A DNA stretch of 64,000 bases from contig NZ_JMIR01000004.1 in assembly GCF_000714935.1 (NCBI RefSeq), forward strand, positions 124,001-188,000, read 5' to 3'. The notes below the pieces were generated by a model. That model worked only from the letters and a program-made list of their open reading frames with translations, was not told the DNA's origin and ran no database searches. Source of the stretch: Tumebacillus flagellatus (lineage in GTDB: Bacteria; Bacillota; Bacilli; Tumebacillales; Tumebacillaceae). Below are positions 52,392 through 60,893 of this stretch, one piece after another. Position numbers and translations under genes: made by a program. Positions within the stretch are counted from its first letter, which is position 1. Each line of letters opens with the position of its first letter.

Positions 52392-52431
52392 ATTGAAGTA
52401 GCAAAACAACGACAACTGCACAAGCAAGAAA

Positions 52432-52560
52432 CTCTCTTATCCAGAGTAGGCGGAGGGACTGGCCCGATGAAGCCCGGCAACCGACACGCGGATTTTTGCA
52501 AGTACGACGCGTGCACGGTGCCAATTCCTGCAGGATCACACGATCCTGAGAGATGAGAGA
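52432..52560 (+). promoter_or_regulatory. SAM-I (S-box) riboswitch
   Basis: Aptamer for S-adenosylmethionine. Conserved parts: CTCTTATCCAGAGTAGGCGG, AGGGACTGGCCCGATGAAGCC, CGGCAACC, CACGGTGCCAATTCCTGCAG and GAGAGATGAG, which closes P1. Bound SAM favours the terminator at 52583-52617 and shuts off metI-metC. Confidence 0.97.
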
Positions 52561-52582
52561 AAGGACTCCTTATGTCTATTTA

Positions 52583-52617
52583 GAGGGCCTTTCTCCACTG
52601 GGAGAGAGGCCCTTTTT
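52583..52617 (+). terminator. S-box terminator
   Basis: AGGGCCTTTCTCC and GGGAGAGAGGCCCT with a short loop, followed by TTTTT. Confidence 0.92.
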
Positions 52618-52643
52618 GCTTGATGATTGAGGAGGACTTCAAG

Positions 52644-53828
52644 ATGACACATATTGAAACCAAGTTCGCACAAATCGGCAACCGCCGCGACCCGCAGACC
52701 GGTTCGGTCTCGTCGCCGATCTACCTGTCGACCACGTACAGCCATCCGCAGCTCGGTGTTTCCACCGGCTTCGACTATACCCGCACCAAAAACCCGACCC
52801 GACAGACGCTTGAAGACGCGATCGCCGAACTCGAAGGCGGCGTGCGCGGGTTCGCGTACGCATCGGGTATGGCTGCCATCGCCGGAGTCTTCGGACTGTT
52901 CGGTCAAGGCGACCATCTGATCGTCTCGCATGACTTGTACGGCGGCACGTACCGCTTGATCGAGCAAATTCTGCCGAAGCAGGGCATCTCCGCCACGTTT
53001 GTGGATACGGGGGAGGTGCAAGCGGTTGAACAAGCTCTGCAACCGAATACCAAGGGAATTTTCGTAGAAACGCCGACCAATCCGACGATGCGGATTACCG
53101 ACTTGAGTGCGATTATTGAAGTGGCTCAGCGTCACAACGTGTTGACGATTGTGGACAACACGTTCATGACGCCGTACCTGCAACGCCCGCTGACGCTTGG
53201 CGCTGATATCGTCGTGCACAGTGCGACAAAATACTTGGGCGGGCACAACGACGTGCTCGCAGGTCTGGTCGTCGCCCGCGAGACGGAAGTGGCGGATCGC
53301 ATCTACTTCCTGCAAAACTCCATCGGCGCGACCCTCGGCCCGCAAGATTGCTGGCTGTTGATGAGAGGGATCAAGACGCTCGCGCTGCGCATGGACCGCC
53401 ACCAAGAGAACGCGCTGCTCGTCGCCGAGTGGCTGGCGGAACATCCGGCGATCTCCACCGTCTACTTCCCGGGGCTGTTCGGCCATGAGGGCCGTGACAT
53501 CCACTTGAGCCAAGCGCGCGGCTACGGCGGCATGCTGTCGTTTGAAGTGGAAAGCGAAGCGCTCGTCGAGCCGCTCTTGCGCCATCTGAAACTGATCACG
53601 TTCGCCGAATCGCTGGGCGGCGTCGAATCGTTGATCACGTACCCGGCTCGTCAAACGCACTTCGACATCCCGGAAGAGATCCGCGTCTCCGTCGGCGTGA
53701 CGAACTCCCTGCTGCGCCTCTCGGTCGGCATCGAGCATCACAGCGACTTGATCGACGATCTGGCGCAGGCGTTGGCGGCGGCAGAGAAGGAAATCGGAGC
53801 GAAGGGAGCACAAGCTCGTCATGACTGA
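52644..53828 (+). CDS. metI: cystathionine gamma-synthase / O-acetylhomoserine thiolyase
   Basis: 394-residue PLP enzyme of the Cys/Met metabolism family. Seen: YTRTKNPTRQTLEDAIAELE (contacts), HDLYGGTYRL, ETPTNPTMRITDLSAI and the PLP Lys in HSATKYLGGHND. In Bacilli MetI makes cystathionine from acyl-homoserine and cysteine and can also use sulfide. ATG at 52644 follows GAGGAGG. It overlaps metC by 8 bases; both are under the SAM riboswitch. Confidence 0.93.
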   Translation: MTHIETKFAQIGNRRDPQTGSVSSPIYLSTTYSHPQLGVSTGFDYTRTKNPTRQTLEDAIAELEGGVRGFAYASGMAAIAGVFGLFGQGDHLIVSHDLYGGTYRLIEQILPKQGISATFVDTGEVQAVEQALQPNTKGIFVETPTNPTMRITDLSAIIEVAQRHNVLTIVDNTFMTPYLQRPLTLGADIVVHSATKYLGGHNDVLAGLVVARETEVADRIYFLQNSIGATLGPQDCWLLMRGIKTLALRMDRHQENALLVAEWLAEHPAISTVYFPGLFGHEGRDIHLSQARGYGGMLSFEVESEALVEPLLRHLKLITFAESLGGVESLITYPARQTHFDIPEEIRVSVGVTNSLLRLSVGIEHHSDLIDDLAQALAAAEKEIGAKGAQARHD

Positions 53829-54969
53829 AAAAAACACCACATTCGCCACCCGCGTGCTGCACACCGGCAATGAAATCGACCCGGTGACGGGGGCGGCGGC
53901 ATTTCCGATCTACCAAGCTTCGACGTTCCACCAAGAAGACCCGTGGAACCCGCCGGCGTATGAATACGCACGCTCCGGCAACCCGACGCGAAACGCGGTC
54001 GAGGACGCCGTTGCGAAACTGGAAAACGGCACGCGCGGATTCGCGTTCGGCTCCGGCATGGCGGCGATCACGACGACGCTGTTTCTGTTTTCGCAAGGCG
54101 ATCACATCGTCGCGTGCGACGACATCTACGGCGGCACGTTCCGGGCGTTGACCCAGTTGATCAACCGCTTCGGCATCGAGACGACGTTCGTCGATGCCAC
54201 AAACTTGGATGAAATTCGCGCGGCGATCCGCCCGAACACCAAGGGCTTGTTCCTCGAAACGCCGTCCAACCCGACGATGAAGATCATCGACTTGGCGGGG
54301 GCGGCGCAAATCGCCAAGGAACACGGTCTGCTTTCGATCATCGACAACACGTTCATGACGCCGTACCTCCAGCGTCCGCTCGATCTGGGCATCGACATCG
54401 TCGTGCACAGCGCGACCAAGTTCCTCGGCGGGCATTCCGACGTCGTGGCAGGCGTGGTCGTCACGAGAGACGAAGAGCTTGGCAAGCGCTTGTACTTTTT
54501 GCAAAACGCATGCGGCGGCGTGCTCGGTCCGCAGGACTGCTTCTTGCTCCAGCGCGGGTTGAAGACGTTGAAAGTCCGCATGGACGCCTCGTGCGCCGGC
54601 GCGGAAAAAATCGCCCAGTACCTCTACGAGCGCGGCGATATCGAGAAGGTCTACTATCCGGGCCTGCCGACGCACGCAGGCCACGAAATTCAAAAAGCGC
54701 AGGCGGACGGCTTCGGCGCGGTGGTCTCGTTTGACCTCGGCAACGAAGCGCGCGCCCGCAAGTTGATGGAGCGCGTGCAACTGCCGCTCGTCGCCGTCTC
54801 GCTCGGCGCGGTGGAATCGATTCTCTCCTACCCGCGCATGATGTCGCACAACGGCATGCCGGCAAATGAGCGCCTCAAGCGCGGCATCGGCGACGGGCTG
54901 TTGCGCTTCTCGATCGGTCTGGAAGACCCGGACGATCTGATCGCCGATCTTGAACAAGCTTTGAAGTAG
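53821..54969 (+). CDS. metC: cystathionine beta-lyase
   Basis: 382-residue PLP enzyme of the same fold as the preceding gene product, cleaving cystathionine to homocysteine. Seen: YARSGNPTRNAVEDAVAKLE, CDDIYGGTFRALTQL, ETPSNPTMKIIDLAGAAQIA and HSATKFLGGHSDVVAG with the PLP Lys. Order metI-metC is the standard Bacilli arrangement. Start ATG overlaps the end of metI by 8 bases. Confidence 0.92.
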   Translation: MTEKNTTFATRVLHTGNEIDPVTGAAAFPIYQASTFHQEDPWNPPAYEYARSGNPTRNAVEDAVAKLENGTRGFAFGSGMAAITTTLFLFSQGDHIVACDDIYGGTFRALTQLINRFGIETTFVDATNLDEIRAAIRPNTKGLFLETPSNPTMKIIDLAGAAQIAKEHGLLSIIDNTFMTPYLQRPLDLGIDIVVHSATKFLGGHSDVVAGVVVTRDEELGKRLYFLQNACGGVLGPQDCFLLQRGLKTLKVRMDASCAGAEKIAQYLYERGDIEKVYYPGLPTHAGHEIQKAQADGFGAVVSFDLGNEARARKLMERVQLPLVAVSLGAVESILSYPRMMSHNGMPANERLKRGIGDGLLRFSIGLEDPDDLIADLEQALK

Positions 54970-55027
54970 AAGGGCTTGGAAGAGTTTTCTTGAAGTAGAA
55001 TTTTCCAAGAGGTAAAATGACCGATAG

Positions 55028-55068
55028 AGCATCCTACTGTATACTCCGTATGCTTAGGGTGCTTTTTT
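55028..55068 (+). terminator. terminator after metC with a -10-like element in its loop
   Basis: AGCATCCT and AGGGTGCT form an 8-bp stem (one G-T pair), followed by TTTTTT. The loop holds TATACT at 55040-55045, a possible -10 for the antiporter gene, but the -35 is poor. Confidence 0.7.
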
Positions 55069-55108
55069 CTATAGGTATGGATTTGGACAGAAAAAGGTGG
55101 GAGAGAGT

Positions 55109-56359
55109 TTGGAATCGACAACGATGGAGATGGTACACCGCTACATCGGATTGGTGTTGATCGTGCTGATTGTCGGGATGTTCGGCGGACGGCTTTCGCG
55201 GATGTTGCGCATCCCGGACGTTGCGTTGTATTTGCTGATCGGCGTGTTGGTCGGGCCGATCTTGCATTGGGTGGAACTGTCTCCGCAATCCTTGGCGGAT
55301 CAGTTGATCATCATCGTCGGAGCGGCGCTGATCTTGTTTGACGGAGGACGAGCCATCCAATTCAGCGTGTTGAAGAAAGTCTGGTTCACGCTGTCGATGC
55401 TGTCCATTCCGGGCGTTTTGATCACGGCGGCGGTCACGGCGGGAGCGGCGTACTATCTGCTCGATTTGCCGTTGCCGGTGGCGTTTTTGCTGGCGGCGAT
55501 CATCGCGTCGACCGACCCGGCGACGCTGATTCCGGTGTTTCGGCAAGTGCCGATCGACGAGAAAGTCAAGCAGACGGTGGAGTCGGAGAGCGCGTTCAAC
55601 GACGCGACGGGCTCCATCGTTACGTTTACGGCGCTTGGTGTCGTGACCGGCGGGGAATTTGCAGTCGGCAGCGCCCTCTGGCAATTTGTCAAAATGGCGG
55701 TGGGAGGCCTGCTGATCGGGCTCGTGTTCGGGTGGCTGGCGACGGCGATGATCTCGAAGCGGCGCGGGGGTTTTTTGCGCGACTACGCTTCGATTGTCGT
55801 GATCGTCGTGGCGCTCGGGGCGTATCTCGTCGGCGATCTGATCGGGGTGAGCGGCTTCATGGCGACGTTTACGGCGGGGCTGATGCTTGGCAACCACCAA
55901 AAGCTCGGCTGGCCGACGGATGAGGAGAGACTGCAAGGCGTGGGTCATTTTTTTGACGGCATCACGTTGATTTTGCGGATGATGATCTTCATCTTGTTGG
56001 GGTCGCAAGTCGACTTTGCGGCGCTGGCGGAGTATTGGTGGCAAGGGCTCTTGATCGTGGCGGTCTTCATGTTGATCGCCCGACCGTTGACCGTGTTTCT
56101 CTGTGCGGGGCCGGATCGGATGGCGAAGTGGACGCTGAAGGAATTGCTGTTCATGTGCTGGGTGCGCGAGACGGGCGTGATTCCGGCGGCGTTGGTTGCG
56201 TTGATCGCCGGGATGGACATCCCGGGCTACCGGGCGATTGCGTCGGTGACGTTCATGGCGATTCTGATCACCATCGTCGTGCAAGCCGGAACGACCGGAA
56301 TCGTCGCCCGCAAGTTGGGCGTGGCGTTGGATTTCTCCGCGAATCATGGGAAACACTAA
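55109..56359 (+). CDS. CPA1-family Na+/H+ (cation/proton) antiporter
   Basis: 416 residues with about 12 membrane helices. Helix pair with LLAAIIASTDPATLIPVFR (the family's STDPA-type motif) and VESESAFNDATGSIV, with the ND/TDP residues that form the ion site, then FMATFTAGLMLGN and VRETGVIPAALVALIAGM. This is the NhaP-type fold. The TTG at 55109 follows GGGAGAG; an ATG at 55124 is another possible start. No TrkA-C domain is seen. Confidence 0.88.
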   Translation: MESTTMEMVHRYIGLVLIVLIVGMFGGRLSRMLRIPDVALYLLIGVLVGPILHWVELSPQSLADQLIIIVGAALILFDGGRAIQFSVLKKVWFTLSMLSIPGVLITAAVTAGAAYYLLDLPLPVAFLLAAIIASTDPATLIPVFRQVPIDEKVKQTVESESAFNDATGSIVTFTALGVVTGGEFAVGSALWQFVKMAVGGLLIGLVFGWLATAMISKRRGGFLRDYASIVVIVVALGAYLVGDLIGVSGFMATFTAGLMLGNHQKLGWPTDEERLQGVGHFFDGITLILRMMIFILLGSQVDFAALAEYWWQGLLIVAVFMLIARPLTVFLCAGPDRMAKWTLKELLFMCWVRETGVIPAALVALIAGMDIPGYRAIASVTFMAILITIVVQAGTTGIVARKLGVALDFSANHGKH

Positions 56360-56389
56360 GCGCAACCATGAACACAAGGGGGAAACCAG

Positions 56390-56569
56390 TTGAAACCCTA
56401 TAACGGTGTGACGCGCAAAGACGGAGGCGAGAAAGACCTGATCAAATTTGACAACCCGGACGACGGCGACGTGTTGGAAAACGCCGCGGACGGTGCGCAG
56501 GGCGATGCCGAAACGCTTGTCGTCGTGGACAATCCGGACGATTTTGATAACGAAGTTCAAAACGGATAA
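56390..56569 (+). CDS. small acidic protein with repeated DNPDD motif
   Basis: 59 residues from a TTG start with AAGGGGGG about 5-10 bases before it. Composition is very acidic. The motif FDNPDDGD recurs as VDNPDDFDNE, so it looks like a duplicated unit. Not of a known family. The gene lies between the antiporter and the primase-helicase genes in the same direction, with 30 bases on one side and 68 on the other. It is too short to be obvious and is supported by its ribosome site and the repeat. Confidence 0.6.
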   Translation: MKPYNGVTRKDGGEKDLIKFDNPDDGDVLENAADGAQGDAETLVVVDNPDDFDNEVQNG

Positions 56570-56637
56570 CGTATGAATTTTCTGGCGACAACCTCCCCTT
56601 GCTTCTGTTAGAATGGGGGCATGGGAGGGATGTCCGC

Positions 56638-58116
56638 ATGACGATGTTTCAACCTCTGATTGGAACGAATGATTTGGAAGAGCTCGTGAGCAAGTACCAA
56701 AAGCAACTGAACACCGAGGCCCTGCTCTACTTGGAGAATCGGGACATCTCGGAGAAGACGGTCACGAACTTCTCGCTTGGGTATGAAGACATCATCATCG
56801 GGTTTTCCGTGACCCAGAACACCGGACTGTTGCCGGGGCGGATCGTGTTTCCGATTCGCGATATGGAAGGGAACATCCGCGATTTGATCGGGCGGGCGAT
56901 CGACGACCGCGAGCCGAAGTACAAAGCACTGCTGGGCGATTCGATGGTGCTGTTCAACGAGCCGGTGCTCTTGGACCATCAGGAAGTCGTGCTGGCGGGC
57001 GGTCTGTTTGACGTGTTGTCGCTGCATCAAGTGCCGATTCCGGCGGTGGCGGTGCCCGATTGCTACTCGTTTCATAAGGAACAAGCCCAGCTGTTTGCAG
57101 ACAAGCGCGTGTTCATCTGCTACGGCAACGACGAGGGAGGCCGCCGGGAAGCCGAGCGCGTCTCGAACTTGCTCGAAGGCGTGGCGCAGGACGTGTTTAT
57201 CGTGACGCTACCGGAAGGGATCAAGGACATTAACGATCTGTACGTGCGGGCGGAGAATGCCAAGGAAGTGTTTGTTGCGCTGATCAACCGGGCGATTCAA
57301 ACCAAGCAGGAGTCCGGCATGCCGCCGGATGAGCATTACCTGACCATGTACAACGAAGAATTTTTAAAACGCCAGCGCGGGCAAACGACCGGCATTCCGT
57401 CCGGGATCGCCGAGTTGGACGACCTGTTGCTCGGCGGGTTTCGCACCGGGCTGTATGCGGTATCCGGACCGATCGGCTCGGGAAAAACGACCCTGCTCCG
57501 CCAGATGGCCGACCACGCGGCGTTTCTCGACTGCCCGGTCGCCTACTTCTCTTGGCAGAACTCGTCGTTTGAACTGTGGGCGAACTCCGTGGGACGCTTG
57601 CTGGGGGTCTCGTGGCGCGATCTGTTGCTTGGCAACGCCGACCCGGACATGGTGAAGCAAGCCAACGAACATTACAATGAATTTGCCGATCACATCTGGA
57701 CGCTCGAAGCGTCTGTGGACAACACCGTCGAGGACATCGCCGAGTTTGTGCAAAGGATTGCACAAACCAACGGCAAGGAGCCGATCGTGTTCTTGGACTA
57801 TTTGCAGCGCATCCCGAACAGCAAGCAAGAGATGCTGCCTTCGCAAGAGCGGGCGTCGAGGGTCGCGTACGAGTTGCACATGTTGGCGCGCGACTTGGAT
57901 TGCCCGGTGATCGTGGCGGCGAATCAGGAGCGCGACGGCGACATGCTGTCTCAAGCGTTGGAAGCGACCGTAGACGTATGGATGCACTTGTCCGCATATG
58001 ATGAGCGGGACGGGACACATACTTTAGACGTCGTGCAAAACCGCAACGGCGACCGCGGATCGATTCGTGTCGCATTGGGTCAAGAAGCGGCCGTTTTTCG
58101 TTCTCTCGGCGAATAA
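56638..58116 (+). CDS. primase-like (degenerate Toprim) plus DnaB-like ATPase fusion protein
   Basis: 492 residues. N-terminal 120 residues match the DnaG TOPRIM_N region (LLYLENRDISEKTVTNFSLG; GRIVFPIRDMEGNIRDLIGR; PKYK) but no zinc-binding domain precedes it. The Toprim fold follows with both catalytic anchors lost: the Glu of EG-x2-D is Gly121 (LAGGLFDV) and the first Asp of DxD is Gly163 (CYGNDEGG). From about 245 a RecA-like DnaB C-terminal ATPase begins: GPIGSGKTTLLRQM (Walker A), IVFLDYLQRIP (Walker B-like) and VIVAANQERDGD. The layout is that of Twinkle/T7 gp4-type primase-helicases. ATG at 56638 is 8 bases after GGGAGGG. Dispensable housekeeping role is not apparent; the family usually sits in phages and plasmids. 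Confidence 0.85.
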   Translation: MTMFQPLIGTNDLEELVSKYQKQLNTEALLYLENRDISEKTVTNFSLGYEDIIIGFSVTQNTGLLPGRIVFPIRDMEGNIRDLIGRAIDDREPKYKALLGDSMVLFNEPVLLDHQEVVLAGGLFDVLSLHQVPIPAVAVPDCYSFHKEQAQLFADKRVFICYGNDEGGRREAERVSNLLEGVAQDVFIVTLPEGIKDINDLYVRAENAKEVFVALINRAIQTKQESGMPPDEHYLTMYNEEFLKRQRGQTTGIPSGIAELDDLLLGGFRTGLYAVSGPIGSGKTTLLRQMADHAAFLDCPVAYFSWQNSSFELWANSVGRLLGVSWRDLLLGNADPDMVKQANEHYNEFADHIWTLEASVDNTVEDIAEFVQRIAQTNGKEPIVFLDYLQRIPNSKQEMLPSQERASRVAYELHMLARDLDCPVIVAANQERDGDMLSQALEATVDVWMHLSAYDERDGTHTLDVVQNRNGDRGSIRVALGQEAAVFRSLGE

Positions 58117-58289
58117 GTCAGCATACGGGCGAGTGATTCAGCCCCTTGCGTTTCTTTGAGGAATTTGGACGTGTACCGTGTTCAGATGCGTCTCAGTGCA
58201 GGTTCATGAACTTTCCATGGACTGCGCGAAGGTGTATATTGGTTGAGGGTTAGAAAACCTTTCAAATGTTCAAAGGTGGTCGAGTAGAA

Positions 58290-59576
58290 GTGAGTACCCA
58301 AAACGCAACCTCCAATGTTACAGCAAATGAACCTGTTGAGAACCTGAACGTTTTGACCAGCACCCAGCTGGTTATTGGCGAAGCATTGAACAAGCTTGGT
58401 TACGGCCAAGAGATGTTTGAACTGCTCAAGGAGCCGCTCCGCGTGTTGACGGTGCGCATTCCGGTTCGCATGGACGACGGGAATGTCAAGGTCTTCACGG
58501 GCTACCGTGCGCAGCACAACGATGCAGTGGGCCCGACCAAGGGCGGCATCCGTTTCCATCCGGATGTGACCGAGGACGAAGTCAAAGCTTTGGCGATCTG
58601 GATGTCCGTCAAGTGCGGCATCGCCGACCTGCCGTACGGCGGGGGCAAGGGCGGCATCATCTGCGACCCGCGTGAGATGTCGTTCCGCGAACTGGAGCGC
58701 CTGTGCCGCGGTTATGTCCGCGCGATCTCGCAGATCGTCGGTCCGACCAAGGACATTCCGGCTCCGGACGTGTTCACCAACTCCCAGTCGATGGCATGGA
58801 TGATGGACGAATACTCCCGCATCCGCGAGTTCGACGCACCGGGCTTCATCACCGGCAAACCGCTGGTGCTCGGCGGCTCTCAAGGCCGCGATTCCTCGAC
58901 CGCACGCGGCGTGGCGATCGCGATCCAAGAAGCGGCGAAAGTCCGCGGCATCGAACTGAAAAACGCGCGCGTCGTCGTCCAAGGCTTCGGCAACGCGGGC
59001 GGCTACTTGGCGAAATTCATGCACGACGCCGGCGCGAAAGTCGTCGGGATCTCCGACGCTTACGGCGGTCTGCATGATCCGAACGGCCTCGACATCGAGT
59101 ACCTGCTCGACCGTCGCGACTCGTTTGGCACCGTCACCAAGCTGTACAAGAACGTGATCACCAACCAAGAGCTCTTGGAACTGGATTGCGACATCCTCGT
59201 TCCGGCGGCGATTGAGAACCAGATCACGGCGCGCAACGCCCACAACATCAAGGCGCAGATCGTCGTGGAAGCGGCCAACGGCCCGACGACCATCGAAGCG
59301 ACCAAGATCCTCTCCGAACGCGGCATCCTGCTCGTTCCGGACGTGGTGGCGAACGCAGGCGGCGTTATCGTCTCCTACTTCGAGTGGGTGCAAAACAACC
59401 AAGGCTTCTACTGGAACGACCAAGAAGTCGACGAGCGTCTCCAGAAGATCATGTCGCGCTCGTTCCACACCGTGTACGAAACGTCGCGCGTGCGCAAGAT
59501 CGACATGCGTCTCGCGGCTTACATGGTCGGCGTTCGCCGCATGGCGGAAGCAAGCCAACTGCGCGGTTGGGTGTAA
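58290..59576 (+). CDS. gudB: NAD-type glutamate dehydrogenase
   Basis: 428 residues. [20 protein letters not shown], the catalytic Lys motif [14 protein letters not shown], and [20 protein letters not shown] are diagnostic of hexameric glutamate dehydrogenases, then the Rossmann motif [14 protein letters not shown]. Converts glutamate to 2-oxoglutarate and ammonia. The GTG at 58290 follows AAAGGTGG by 10 bases; an ATG at 58266 has no ribosome site. RocG and GudB cannot be separated by eye. Confidence 0.93.
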   Translation: MSTQNATSNVTANEPVENLNVLTSTQLVIGEALNKLGYGQEMFELLKEPLRVLTVRIPVRMDDGNVKVFTGYRAQHNDAVGPTKGGIRFHPDVTEDEVKALAIWMSVKCGIADLPYGGGKGGIICDPREMSFRELERLCRGYVRAISQIVGPTKDIPAPDVFTNSQSMAWMMDEYSRIREFDAPGFITGKPLVLGGSQGRDSSTARGVAIAIQEAAKVRGIELKNARVVVQGFGNAGGYLAKFMHDAGAKVVGISDAYGGLHDPNGLDIEYLLDRRDSFGTVTKLYKNVITNQELLELDCDILVPAAIENQITARNAHNIKAQIVVEAANGPTTIEATKILSERGILLVPDVVANAGGVIVSYFEWVQNNQGFYWNDQEVDERLQKIMSRSFHTVYETSRVRKIDMRLAAYMVGVRRMAEASQLRGWV

Positions 59577-59595
59577 GAGCTGTTTTTGGTATACT
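59567..59595 (+). promoter_or_regulatory. possible promoter overlapping the end of the glutamate dehydrogenase gene
   Basis: TTGGGT (59567-59572), 17-base spacer, TATACT (59590-59595). It would give the next gene its own transcript through the following hairpin. Confidence 0.5.
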
Positions 59596-59597
59596 AA

Positions 59598-59641
59598 GAG
59601 GGTGGGGCCCGGTTGCGGGTCACGCCCTTTTGTTTTTTTTC
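59598..59641 (+). terminator. imperfect hairpin with T-tract after the glutamate dehydrogenase gene
   Basis: AGGGTG and CGCCCT, with inner GCCCG/CGGGT pairing, followed by TTTTGTTTTTTT. It lies between the possible promoter and the next gene. Confidence 0.6.
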
Positions 59642-59658
59642 GTTGAGGAGGATGCAGG

Positions 59659-59934
59659 ATGACATACACAGTTCCGCAGAACGTTGAGACGCTGTTGAAG
59701 ACGTTCACCGAGATGATGACCGGCGAGTCGTCGCCAGAGAATGTAGAAGCGGTATTGCAGTGGGCGATCTACATGCACGTGCGCTCCGTGATGCCGCCGC
59801 TCGTCCAACACTGGCGCAGCGCCGACCCGGAGAACGCGCAGGAAGTGTCGGAGGCGATCAAGCAAGTCCAAGCGCTCAATGCCGCCTTGAAGGAAAAACG
59901 CGCCGCGCAAACTGCGCAGGGTGAGCAAGCGTAA
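59659..59934 (+). CDS. small helical protein, unknown
   Basis: 91 residues, helical (VETLLKTFTEMMTGESSPEN; VSEAIKQVQALNAALKEKRA). No family recognised. ATG follows GAGGAGG. Followed by a short direct repeat and a terminator. Confidence 0.65.
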   Translation: MTYTVPQNVETLLKTFTEMMTGESSPENVEAVLQWAIYMHVRSVMPPLVQHWRSADPENAQEVSEAIKQVQALNAALKEKRAAQTAQGEQA

Positions 59935-59937
59935 TAC

Positions 59938-59974
59938 ATACACACATGTCATACACACACGTCATACACACACC
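59938..59974 (+). repeat. 13-bp tandem microrepeat
   Basis: ATACACACATGTC, ATACACACACGTC and ATACACACACC, three copies at 13-base period in the non-coding gap. Confidence 0.85.
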
Positions 59975-59978
59975 AAGA

Positions 59979-60016
59979 AGCTCTCGCAAACGAAACGGTT
60001 GGCGGGAGCATTTTTT
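59979..60016 (+). terminator. terminator after the small helical protein
   Basis: GCTCTCGC and GCGGGAGC with a 14-base loop, followed by TTTTTT. Confidence 0.8.
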
Positions 60017-60032
60017 ATAGGAGGTCGGGGAG

Positions 60033-60893
60033 ATGGCGAAGCGACTGGAGACGAACGTGCCAGGGGATTTTTTTGTAAACTCGAACTGCATTGACTGCGA
60101 TCAGTGCCGGCAGATTGCGCCCGCGACCTTCTCCGATGTGCGCGGGATGTCGGCGGTGACGACGCAGCCGCGAGGAGATGAGGAACGGCGGTTGGCGATG
60201 TATGCGCTGTTGACTTGCCCGACCGGGGCGATCGGCAGCGAGAACCAAGCAGGGTTGCAGGAGGCGATGGCGGACTTTCCGCTGCGGGTGGATGAGAACG
60301 TGTACTTTAACGGGTTCTCGGCGAAGCACTCCTACGGGGCGAGTTCGTACTTGATCCTGCATCCCGACGGGAATTGGCTGATCGACGCGCCGCGCTGGCA
60401 GCCGCAGTTGGTGGAGAAGTTTCAAGAGTTGGGCGGCATCCGTTATCTTTTTCTCTCGCATCAAGACGATGTCGCGGACGCGGCGCGGTATGCGGAGAAG
60501 TTTGGAGCCGAGCGCATCATCCACGAGTGGGAACTGCACGCCCAGCCGGACGCCGAGCACGTGATCCAGGGGCTGGACACGGTGGAGTTCGCACCGGACT
60601 TCCGCATTCTCGTGCAGCCGGGGCACACGCGCGGACATCTCGTGCTGCTCTATGCCAAAAAATACCTGTTCACCGGCGACCATCTCGCTTGGGGCCGCGA
60701 GCGGGAGGAACTCGAAGCGTTTGAAGATTTCTGCTGGTATTCGTATGCCGAGCAGGGCAAGTCGATGGCGCGGCTGGCGCAGGAGACGTTTGAATGGGTG
60801 TTGCCCGGTCACGGCGACCGCGTTCATCGGCACGCCGACGAGATGCGTGCCCGGATGAAATCCTTGGTGCAACGGATGGGGGCGCAGGCATGA
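60033..60893 (+). CDS. ferredoxin-like domain fused to MBL-fold hydrolase
   Basis: 286 residues. N-terminal 4Fe-4S-type ferredoxin: CIDCDQCRQIAP and later TCPTGAIG, so four Cys in the C-x2-C-x2-C ... C-P arrangement. Then a metallo-beta-lactamase domain: FLSHQDDVADA (an H-x-DD variant of HxHxDH, lacking the second His), QPGHTRGHLV, FTGDHLAWG and LPGHGDRVHRHADE. The substrate is unknown. The stop overlaps the ATG of the metallophosphoesterase by 4 bases, which couples the pair. Confidence 0.85.
   Translation: MAKRLETNVPGDFFVNSNCIDCDQCRQIAPATFSDVRGMSAVTTQPRGDEERRLAMYALLTCPTGAIGSENQAGLQEAMADFPLRVDENVYFNGFSAKHSYGASSYLILHPDGNWLIDAPRWQPQLVEKFQELGGIRYLFLSHQDDVADAARYAEKFGAERIIHEWELHAQPDAEHVIQGLDTVEFAPDFRILVQPGHTRGHLVLLYAKKYLFTGDHLAWGREREELEAFEDFCWYSYAEQGKSMARLAQETFEWVLPGHGDRVHRHADEMRARMKSLVQRMGAQA

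Noticed and set aside
59938-59974. Short tandem repeat considered as a CRISPR array
   Set aside because: Three 13-base units without spacers; no array or cas genes.
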